NCBI GenBank assembly: GCA_002409975.1
Contig: DHOO01000063.1
Span: forward strand, 1,224-6,332
Reading direction: 5' to 3'
DNA length: 5,109 bases
Source: Firmicutes bacterium UBA5388
GTDB lineage: Bacteria > Bacillota > UBA4882 > UBA10575
Every line of letters begins with the position of its first letter. The stretch's first letter is position 1. Made by a program: the position numbers and the translations under genes. Below the pieces are notes generated by a model. That model was not told where the DNA came from and searched no databases. It saw only the letters and a program-made list of their open reading frames with translations. This document shows, one piece after another, positions 1-5,109 of this stretch.

Positions 1-96
1 TTTAAGGCTTTGTATGTCTTAATTTTAAGATAGGAATTCTTCATTTGCGATTCAATAGTATCACCGAATTATATGGAAATCAATCCCTATTCCTAC

Positions 97-126
97 TTGA
101 CTCAAAAGCGTTCTCTATGGTAGCAT
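97..126 (+). promoter_or_regulatory. Candidate sigma-A-type promoter for the ABC exporter gene
   Basis: A TTGACT hexamer at 97-102 (5 of 6 to the -35 consensus) is followed, after 18 bases, by TAGCAT at 121-126 (4 of 6 to the -10 consensus). Transcription would begin near 133, giving a leader of about 40 bases before the ATG at 175. A better -10 match, TATTAT at 145-150, has no acceptable -35 partner. The rest of 1-174 is AT-rich and shows no gene. The assignment rests on hexamer matching only. Confidence 0.42.
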
Positions 127-174
127 ACAAGCATGTAGTAAGATTATTATACACAAAAACAGGCAGGGGTAAAA

Positions 175-1923
175 ATGAATATCATTAAACGATTCCTCAG
201 CTATTACCAGCCATACAGAAGGCTGTTTTTTATGGATATGTTCTGCGCGCTAATTGCTGCCGGGGTGGATCTGAGCTTTCCGATATTGGTACGATTTTTG
301 CTGAACAACGGTTTAAACAGACAGGCCTATGACCTTGTCGTTCAAATCGGTCTTTTGATGTTGGCGCTCTATATTCTTCAGTATTTTTGCAATAACTTCA
401 TAACCTCCTGGGGACATATCATGGGCGCCAGAATGGAATATGATATGAGGAATGAGATTTTTTCCCATCTTCAGAAATTATCCTTTACTTATTACGATAA
501 TAATAAGACCGGTCAAATCATGTCCAGAATAGTAAATGATCTTTTTGACATCTCCGAACTGGCCCATCACGGTCCGGAAGAAGTCTTGATCTCCTTCATT
601 AAGATCTTCGGCTCTTTTATTATCCTTCTGACTGTAAATGTTAAATTAACTTTGATTACCTTTACCCTGGTACCGCTTATGGTCTGGTTCGGTCTTCTTT
701 ATAACGGTAAAATGAAAGCGGTCTTTGCGAAAAACAGGCAAAAAATCGCAGAAGTCAATGCCCAGATCGAAGATAGCATTGCCGGAATAAGGGTTGTGCA
801 ATCCTTCGCCAACCAGGAGATCGAAAGGAAAAAATTCATTACCGGCAATAAGCAGTTTTTAGCGACCAAGGAAGAAAGCTACCGTTATTTAGGGACGTTT
901 CACAGCGGAGTTACTTTATTTCAAGGAGTTATTTACGTTTGTTCAATAATCATCGGCGTGCTTTTCATCAACGCCGGTCAGTTAAGCGCTTCAGATCTGG
1001 TCGCTTATTTACTTTATATCAATACTTTCTTAAACCCGATCAGGACGATCATTAACTTTACCGAACAGTTTCAGCGAGGCATGACCGGATTTGAGCGTTT
1101 TCAGGAAATTTTAAATATCAAACCGGATATTCAGGACAAGGTTGATGCTGTTGAGCTTACTGAATTTAACAGGGAGATTACATATGAGAAGGTTTCCTTT
1201 AAATATAGCACCGGCGATTATGTACTAAAAGATATTTCCTTAACGGTAAATAAAGGAGAAACCATAGCATTAGTCGGGCTTTCCGGTGGCGGTAAGACCA
1301 CCCTTTGCAATCTGCTTCCCAGATTCTATGAAACCAGCGAGGGGGTAATCAAAATTGACGGTCGCGACATCCGGGATATAAAACTTGATTCTTTGCGAAG
1401 AAAGATCGGCGTGGTACAACAGGATATCTATCTTTTTGCCGGCACAGTGATGGAAAATATAAAATACGGTCGACCGGATGCCAGTGACGAAGAAGCCATT
1501 GAAGCCGCCAAAAAGGCTAATGCTGATGCCTTTATCCGCCGGCTGGAACACGGCTATCAAACCTATGTCGGCCAAAGGGGCGTCAAGCTATCCGGTGGTC
1601 AAAAACAACGGATCAGTATTGCCCGGGCTTTTTTGAAGAATCCTCCCATTCTAATCCTTGATGAAGCCACTTCGTCTCTTGATAATGAAAGTGAAAAAAT
1701 AGTACAAAAGTCACTGGAAGTACTCTCTAAAGACCGAACAACGTTTATCATTGCCCACCGGTTATCCACTATCCGCAATGCCGACAAGATACTGGTGCTC
1801 ACCGATAACGGCATCGAAGAAGAGGGGAGTCACAGCGAACTGATTGCCCGCAATAAAGTATACGCATCGTTATATAATACCCAGTTTGGAGATGAAGATA
1901 AGGAGTATTATGGGCATGGATAA
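175..1923 (+). CDS. ABC exporter half-transporter, fused membrane and ATPase domains (MsbA/multidrug-type)
   Basis: This is a complete ABC exporter subunit that should dimerise in the cytoplasmic membrane and use ATP to export a substrate, typically a lipid, drug or peptide; the substrate cannot be read from the sequence. The N-terminal half (about residues 15-310) is a six-helix exporter membrane domain with hydrophobic stretches near 18-40, 55-75, 138-175 and 245-290. The nucleotide-binding domain follows (about 335-570). It shows the A-loop Tyr344, Walker A GLSGGGKTT (368-376), the Q-loop in VVQQD (413-417), signature LSGGQKQR (472-479), Walker B ILILDE (492-497) with catalytic Glu497, D-loop SSLD (500-503) and switch His528. 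All ATPase motifs are intact, so a homodimer could be active, though a partner outside the window is possible. At 582 aa it has the family's normal length. The ATG at 175 is supported by CAGGGG at 164-169. No regulator or second half-transporter is adjacent, and the gene appears monocistronic. Confidence 0.95.
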   Translation: MNIIKRFLSYYQPYRRLFFMDMFCALIAAGVDLSFPILVRFLLNNGLNRQAYDLVVQIGLLMLALYILQYFCNNFITSWGHIMGARMEYDMRNEIFSHLQKLSFTYYDNNKTGQIMSRIVNDLFDISELAHHGPEEVLISFIKIFGSFIILLTVNVKLTLITFTLVPLMVWFGLLYNGKMKAVFAKNRQKIAEVNAQIEDSIAGIRVVQSFANQEIERKKFITGNKQFLATKEESYRYLGTFHSGVTLFQGVIYVCSIIIGVLFINAGQLSASDLVAYLLYINTFLNPIRTIINFTEQFQRGMTGFERFQEILNIKPDIQDKVDAVELTEFNREITYEKVSFKYSTGDYVLKDISLTVNKGETIALVGLSGGGKTTLCNLLPRFYETSEGVIKIDGRDIRDIKLDSLRRKIGVVQQDIYLFAGTVMENIKYGRPDASDEEAIEAAKKANADAFIRRLEHGYQTYVGQRGVKLSGGQKQRISIARAFLKNPPILILDEATSSLDNESEKIVQKSLEVLSKDRTTFIIAHRLSTIRNADKILVLTDNGIEEEGSHSELIARNKVYASLYNTQFGDEDKEYYGHG

Positions 1924-1953
1924 AAGAAAATAAATTTGAGTGGAATACCCTTA

Positions 1954-1976
1954 CGTTTTAGCGAAGCGCGATTTTT
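1954..1976 (+). terminator. Weak possible terminator after the ABC exporter gene
   Basis: CGTTT (1954-1958) can pair with AAGCG (1964-1968), including one G-T wobble, around a five-base loop. A run of five T at 1972-1976 follows. It lies about 30 bases after the stop codon, in the convergent spacer 1924-2070. The stem is short, so this is a tentative call. Confidence 0.25.
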
Positions 1977-2056
1977 CCTGCCTACATGAGAAACAAATGG
2001 ACTAGTTTTAGAAATTTTTCCGCCTTAGGAGACCTTGAAACTCTCGATACCAGTTA

Positions 2057-2072
2057 AGCCTTTAACAAGGCT
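2057..2072 (-). terminator. Short hairpin at the end of the MBL hydrolase gene
   Basis: AGCCTT (2057-2062) and AAGGCT (2067-2072) form a perfect 6-bp stem with a four-base loop, overlapping the TAG stop of the minus-strand hydrolase gene. No strong T-run follows on the minus strand, so it could be a weak terminator or an mRNA 3'-end stem, or chance. Confidence 0.2.
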
Positions 2073-2802
2073 ACAACAATATCTCCTGGGGGCTACCCGT
2101 TATTTTGAGCACCTTTGTATCAAAATCCTGCACTTTAGCAACAAATGAACTTAAAATTTCATAGTCGGTACCAAAGTGCATCGGGATCAAGACCTTAGGA
2201 TGCAACTGCTGAATAAAATACTCTCCGCCAATACTATAGTTATGCTCCAATCTCGGATCGACCGGAAAAAAGGCCAGATCAATTCTCTCACCCTTCATCT
2301 TCTCAATCTCCGCTTTAAACCTGTGTTCCGCCATTTTAATCTCTTCCTCCGGATCATCCCACCAGTACCACCAGTTTAGATCTCCGGCATGAAAAAGGGT
2401 AAGCTCATCTACCTTCACTAGAAAGGAAACACCTTCATCGGTTGAGCCATAAGTTTTAGTATTAAGATCATCAACCTCCAGTTGTTGATAAGGGGCAACC
2501 AACTTAATCCCCTCGTTTTTTCGAGCCGGTTTGATATCATTACTTAAAAAATAGTTGATCTCTGCTCTTAACTTACCCCATTCTAAAATTACCGGATTAA
2601 AATGATCCTTATGACGATGAGAGACGAAGATAAAGGCTTTTTTATCAGTATCTACAAACTTTTTTTCAACTTTCTTTGACTTTTCGTGACTTCCTTGGTT
2701 AGCCTGATCCTGATAATAATCAAACAACAACAAATGTTTTTCTGTCTCAACGATAAATCCACTATTAAACAGATATGTTATTTTTATCCCATAATTTCTC
2801 AT
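2071..2802 (-). CDS. MBL-fold (metallo-beta-lactamase superfamily) metal-dependent hydrolase
   Basis: This is a complete, probably cytoplasmic, metallo-beta-lactamase-fold hydrolase; there is no signal peptide or membrane segment. The metal site is readable: the HxHxDH motif is HRHKDH at residues 62-67 (His62, His64, Asp66, His67), a further His138 and Asp141 lie in FHAGD, and the late histidine is His209 in IPMHFGTD. The length of 243 aa suits a single-domain member of the broad group that includes UlaG-like lactonases, but the substrate cannot be assigned. An unusually aromatic stretch, NWWYWWDD (143-150), directly follows the fourth ligand region and probably lines the active site. The ATG at 2802 is the only convincing start: no in-frame start codon lies just upstream. 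Its ribosome site is weak (GGAG about 11 bases upstream). The gene converges with the ABC exporter and is separated from the peptidase operon by 360 bases, so it is likely transcribed on its own. Confidence 0.92.
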   Translation of the reverse strand: MRNYGIKITYLFNSGFIVETEKHLLLFDYYQDQANQGSHEKSKKVEKKFVDTDKKAFIFVSHRHKDHFNPVILEWGKLRAEINYFLSNDIKPARKNEGIKLVAPYQQLEVDDLNTKTYGSTDEGVSFLVKVDELTLFHAGDLNWWYWWDDPEEEIKMAEHRFKAEIEKMKGERIDLAFFPVDPRLEHNYSIGGEYFIQQLHPKVLIPMHFGTDYEILSSFVAKVQDFDTKVLKITGSPQEILL

Positions 2803-2939
2803 CTTACTACCAACTCCATCTTAACAAGATTATGGCCTTCTTTATGCCTTATAAAGCTACTTTTGCGTTATAGGCTTTAATTCCCTGAAGCTTATTAGTT
2901 TCAGCCATAAAAAGTATAAAGCGGTAGGAAATTTTGCTT

Positions 2940-2968
2940 TTGGGAAGTAAATAATAATAGGGTATACT
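2940..2968 (+). promoter_or_regulatory. Promoter-like pair pointing into the intergenic hairpin
   Basis: TTGGGA (2940-2945) and TATACT (2963-2968) are separated by exactly 17 bases, a good vegetative-type spacing, with 4 of 6 and 5 of 6 matches to consensus. Predicted initiation is near 2975, about ten bases before the inverted repeat at 2985-3021. No plus-strand gene follows, so if active it would make a short untranslated RNA. It could equally be chance in AT-rich DNA. Confidence 0.35.
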
Positions 2969-2984
2969 GCTGACGGTAGCGAAC

Positions 2985-3021
2985 AAACAATCCCAGTCGG
3001 GACTCCGGACTGGGATTGTTT
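2985..3021. terminator. Perfect 14-bp inverted repeat, likely bidirectional terminator
   Basis: The arms AAACAATCCCAGTC (2985-2998) and GACTGGGATTGTTT (3008-3021) are perfect reverse complements around a nine-base loop that can itself form two or three G-C pairs. The A-rich left edge and T-rich right edge are typical of terminators that work in both directions, although the T-run beyond the stem is broken on both strands (TTGTTTAT on plus, TTGTTTGTT on minus). It lies about 140 bases past the stop of the small exported-protein gene and would separate that operon from the MBL gene. The alternative is a repeat or mobile-element hairpin. Confidence 0.55.
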
Positions 3022-3162
3022 ATGTGCATAACCTTCCTCCTTCTACTCCTCGCAACAAAAGAAGACCACAGCAAATTAAAGTTTTTGATTAAAGGTGCCT
3101 TCTGCTTTAGCTTTTTTAGAAACTAAGCTTACATTTATTGGTGTAAATAGCGTAAAAAGTAG

Positions 3163-3741
3163 TTATGGCGTCCGGATTACACCAAAAGCATCAGGTATCA
3201 GCTCATACTTTCTGGTCAGCCAGGAGAAAACTTCTTTCTTGATCTCTCCAGTTAACCAGAGCTTGCCGCCAATATACCCTTCCACCATCGGTAGAAGCTG
3301 TCCGGAGAGTAAATAGAATTTACCCTCCTCGGTTTGAAGAATTAATCTGCTTTTCGTTTTTGTTAAGACACCAACCACGGGTTGAGAGCCATTTACTGCC
3401 AGCAACTGGTAACCCGTGACCAGAAAAATTGGTAAGCGATACTCTGAAAGCCGGCCCGTATTACTGCCCTCAATTAAGACCCTGGCGCCCTGTAGATTTA
3501 ATAACTCCGCCAGCAAATCTCCTTCGAGCTGAAAAGTCCCTTGTCCCCGGTCAGAAACTCCAACCTCAGGACGACAGATTAGCCGGGTAAAAGGTTCGTT
3601 CCCGATCAGCGAGAGCTTGCCGGTGATTGTCTCGCTCTTATGATTACTGAAAACAGTAGCAGAGGATAAAAAGAGCATCAATCCTAAAAACATCAGACCC
3701 GGCAGATAAAAGCATGGGCAATCGGTCTTTCGCTGTCTCAT
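3163..3741 (-). CDS. Small exported protein of unknown function with two OB-like repeats
   Basis: I do not recognise a named family. The product (192 aa from the ATG at 3741) begins with basic residues, then a hydrophobic segment (about 10-30, rich in Leu, Phe, Met and Gly) ending in SSATVFS, which fits a Sec signal peptide; there is no lipobox cysteine. The mature part is predicted beta-rich and seems to hold two related units, about 39-93 and 123-167. Each opens with GxL, has an RLI segment (56-58 and 132-134), then FxLxG or FYLLSG, and closes with a G-x-hydrophobic-x-x-x-G turn (LIEG, LTGE). This resembles OB-fold-like modules that bind ligands or partners, but that is inference. Start choice: the GTG at 3750 would overlap the upstream stop as GTGA, but the ATG at 3741 has GAGGTGA five bases upstream and is preferred. 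The gene follows the peptidase in one operon, so the protein may assist or accompany it outside the membrane. Confidence 0.8.
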   Translation of the reverse strand: MRQRKTDCPCFYLPGLMFLGLMLFLSSATVFSNHKSETITGKLSLIGNEPFTRLICRPEVGVSDRGQGTFQLEGDLLAELLNLQGARVLIEGSNTGRLSEYRLPIFLVTGYQLLAVNGSQPVVGVLTKTKSRLILQTEEGKFYLLSGQLLPMVEGYIGGKLWLTGEIKKEVFSWLTRKYELIPDAFGVIRTP

Positions 3742-3746
3742 CAATC

Positions 3747-3753
3747 TCACCTC
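3747..3753 (-). promoter_or_regulatory. Ribosome-binding site overlapping the peptidase stop codon
   Basis: GAGGTGA on the minus strand (3753-3747) contains the TGA stop of the peptidase gene and lies five bases before the ATG at 3741. It decides the start of the small exported protein in favour of ATG 3741 over GTG 3750, and suggests translational coupling of the two genes. Confidence 0.6.
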
Positions 3754-5109
3754 AACTTTATGAGCTTCGGTTGTAAATTAAAACTGTTACCCTCCGACGG
3801 GAACATCAGCAGTCTTAGTTTAAATTGGGAACTACCAAAACCCGAAATTGAAACCGTAATCTCCTGTTCTGAATGGAGATTCTCCAGTAAAATAAATGCG
3901 CCGGTAGTATCAGGGATACTAAGTGATGCCGGGAGAGTTTTAGTAATAGCTAAAGGATTCCCTTGACTGATCTCAAAAAGTTTAAGAGTACTATATTTAT
4001 CATACACCTCAAAACCGCTCTTCTGCGAAGTATCCTGACAACCTACGTACACAGCAGTTAACCAGTTCCGGAAAAGCGAGACAAAGGGTTCCTTGTTGGA
4101 GACAGAAACCAGACTGTCCAAGCCGAACTGGTTTGACTGAAGCAACTCTTTGATTATAGGCTCCCCAAAACGATCGACAAAGTATCGCATAAACATATAG
4201 GCGGGAGCATAATCCGTTAATTTACTCTTCCAAGTACAGAGAGAATCGCCGGCCGGCGCCGTTAAGTAGGGAATTACTCTATCTGTATCGAGAGCCGGAT
4301 TATGCCCATCCGGATAGACCAGATCCTCCGCCACCATGGAGAGACCTTCATTTATCCAAGTCTCAGTGGCATACTCATCTACTTCGTACTCGTTATACCC
4401 GCCTTTCTCAAGCAACGCCACTCGATTGGTAAAATTGATCAGGTGTTGGAGTTCGTGGGCCATGGTGCTCTTGACCATCTCACTCCACTTATTAAGATCG
4501 TCATATCCATGAGTCGTTAAAAACAGGATTTCTTTTTCATTGGAGTACCAATAATTACTTTTAGAATCTTCATTTATCCCATAGAAATAACCGGCTACAT
4601 ATGAACCCTGATTAACATCAAGCGGGGTAAGTAAATAAAAGATCCCCGGGAAACCGTCAACATCCATACCCACAGGGGCAAAAGCCGTAACCAGCTGGTT
4701 ATAGTAATCATCAAAAGTCATACCTAAATCAGGAATAATTGATTGGTCAATCTTACCCTGAAACTCGTTATCCAAGTAGATATAAGATTTTTCACTGCTG
4801 TACATTTGAGTAGCAGTTACTTCCACAGCAGTATCCTTACCATTCACGCTAACAATTTTATAAAAATTCAGCTCCGTTTCGGGAATTTTTTCAGCCTCAG
4901 GCAAAAGCTCCTGCGAAAGACCGAAAGGAACCCCCCGTCCCAGTTGCGCCCGTATAGCCTCCAGTTCTTGTTCCCGTAGCCGTTGGTAAAAGGCTTCTTT
5001 CTCGCTTTCACCGCTCACTGCACTTGTAACCATCTGCTCTTCAGTACGCAAGGAATCTAATAGAGACTTGGCTTTTATTCCGCTACCGGTTTCAACCGTC
5101 AGAGTAGCT
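3747..5109 (-). CDS. M30 (hyicolysin)-like zinc metallopeptidase, 5' end outside the window
   Basis: This is probably a secreted zinc endopeptidase. The zinc site is HELQH, the HExxH motif, at 4455-4441 (residues 199-203 counted from the TTG at 5051), embedded in TMAHELQHLINF. WINEGLS about 30 residues later supplies the likely third ligand, Glu235, as in gluzincin-type enzymes. The segment before it (DVDGFPGIFYLL, then YVAGYFYG) and the later YMFMRYFVDRFG match the layout I know from M30/hyicolysin-type proteins; the exact family needs a profile search. Residues 15-38 look like an amphipathic propeptide helix, and the last 55 or so residues look like a small beta-sandwich. The reading frame stays open to the window edge (19 further codons, ATLTVETGSG onward), and the TTG at 5051 has no ribosome site. 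I therefore treat the gene as 5'-partial (453 residues visible), with its signal peptide presumably beyond the edge. It heads or precedes the operon with the small exported protein. Confidence 0.85.
   Translation of the reverse strand, partial: ATLTVETGSGIKAKSLLDSLRTEEQMVTSAVSGESEKEAFYQRLREQELEAIRAQLGRGVPFGLSQELLPEAEKIPETELNFYKIVSVNGKDTAVEVTATQMYSSEKSYIYLDNEFQGKIDQSIIPDLGMTFDDYYNQLVTAFAPVGMDVDGFPGIFYLLTPLDVNQGSYVAGYFYGINEDSKSNYWYSNEKEILFLTTHGYDDLNKWSEMVKSTMAHELQHLINFTNRVALLEKGGYNEYEVDEYATETWINEGLSMVAEDLVYPDGHNPALDTDRVIPYLTAPAGDSLCTWKSKLTDYAPAYMFMRYFVDRFGEPIIKELLQSNQFGLDSLVSVSNKEPFVSLFRNWLTAVYVGCQDTSQKSGFEVYDKYSTLKLFEISQGNPLAITKTLPASLSIPDTTGAFILLENLHSEQEITVSISGFGSSQFKLRLLMFPSEGNSFNLQPKLIKLR

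Larger units (their letters stand above)
2901..3029 (-). other. Possible 42-codon ORF with an ideal ribosome-binding site
   Basis: On the minus strand GGAGG (3040-3036) sits six bases before an ATG at 3029-3027, close to an ideal Shine-Dalgarno arrangement, within a longer AG-rich tract. The ORF begins MHINNPSPES, runs through the whole 14-bp inverted repeat and ends at TGA (2903-2901). The predicted 42-residue peptide has no recognisable motif. Because codons 3-15 are dictated by the palindrome, it may be a leader peptide, the relic of a mobile element, or a fortuitous ORF. I recognise no homologue and do not assert that it is a gene. Confidence 0.25.
2803..3162. other. 360-base intergenic region with hairpin, promoter-like and RBS-like elements
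   Basis: No gene of recognisable family lies here. Going left to right, 2803-2900 is the AT-rich upstream region of the MBL gene. It carries several minus-strand -10-like hexamers (CATAAT at 2834-2829, TATAAG at 2853-2848, TATAAC at 2872-2867), but none has a good -35, so I do not call its promoter. An imperfect inverted repeat, GCCTATAA versus TTATAAGGC, spans 2846-2875. Then come a plus-strand promoter-like pair (2940-2968), the 14-bp inverted repeat (2985-3021) and a minus-strand purine-rich Shine-Dalgarno region (about 3031-3050); each is listed separately where supported. I see nothing definite in 3051-3162, which is the 3' flank of the small exported-protein gene. Confidence 0.6.

Noticed and set aside
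17..30. Palindrome TCTTAA-TT-TTAAGA upstream of the ABC exporter gene, considered as an operator.
   Set aside because: It is only 6 bp per arm, made almost wholly of A and T, and lies about 67 bases upstream of the candidate -35 hexamer. Such palindromes are common by chance in AT-rich DNA.
1270..1814. Two minus-strand ORFs (1270-1575 and 1599-1814) opposite the ABC exporter.
   Set aside because: They lie wholly inside the ATPase domain, whose motifs are all intact, and their translations show no domain or ribosome site. They are antisense shadows.
2176..2880. Plus-strand ORFs at 2176-2379 and 2686-2880.
   Set aside because: They overlap the MBL hydrolase, which has its full metal-binding motif set on the other strand, and their products show no recognisable features.
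2985..3021. The inverted repeat as a CRISPR repeat or tRNA-like structure.
   Set aside because: There is a single copy with no spacers, and no cloverleaf or anticodon arm can be drawn. A terminator-like stem explains it better.
4249..4260. GC-rich palindromic run (CCGGCCGGC) that might be a site or repeat.
   Set aside because: It lies inside the peptidase coding region and simply encodes a Pro-Ala-Gly stretch. No second copy is visible.
3095..4979. Plus-strand ORFs at 3095-3316, 3760-3966, 4302-4520 and 4743-4979.
   Set aside because: All lie opposite the peptidase and small exported-protein genes and look like shadows without domains or convincing start sites.

Overview
The window holds four protein genes in two convergent blocks. 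Overall base composition (roughly low-to-mid 40s % GC by eye), purine-rich Shine-Dalgarno sites and the protein families suggest a Bacillota (Firmicutes) bacterium, probably a clostridial or related anaerobic lineage. This placement is an inference from style; no phylogenetic marker is present.

Left block (+ strand): an AT-rich leader of about 170 bases with a plausible vegetative promoter precedes a complete ABC exporter half-transporter (membrane domain plus ATPase, 582 aa). It stands alone, with no partner half-transporter or regulator in view. A 147-base convergent spacer with two weak hairpins separates it from the next gene.

Right block (- strand, read right to left): a secreted M30/hyicolysin-like zinc metallopeptidase, whose 5' end lies beyond the window, is translationally close-coupled to a small exported protein of about 192 aa. 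That protein appears to carry two copies of an OB-like beta-rich motif. A 360-base gap follows, and then a separate metallo-beta-lactamase-fold hydrolase of 243 aa. The peptidase and the small protein look like one operon acting outside the membrane. The MBL hydrolase is cytoplasmic and probably independent.

The 360-base gap is the most structured non-coding part. It holds a perfect 14-bp inverted repeat (likely a bidirectional terminator), a good promoter-like pair on the + strand firing straight into that hairpin, and on the - strand an excellent Shine-Dalgarno plus ATG opening a 42-codon ORF that runs through the hairpin. Nothing in the window amounts to a clear new multi-gene system. The gap and the peptidase/OB-like protein pair are the parts worth checking.
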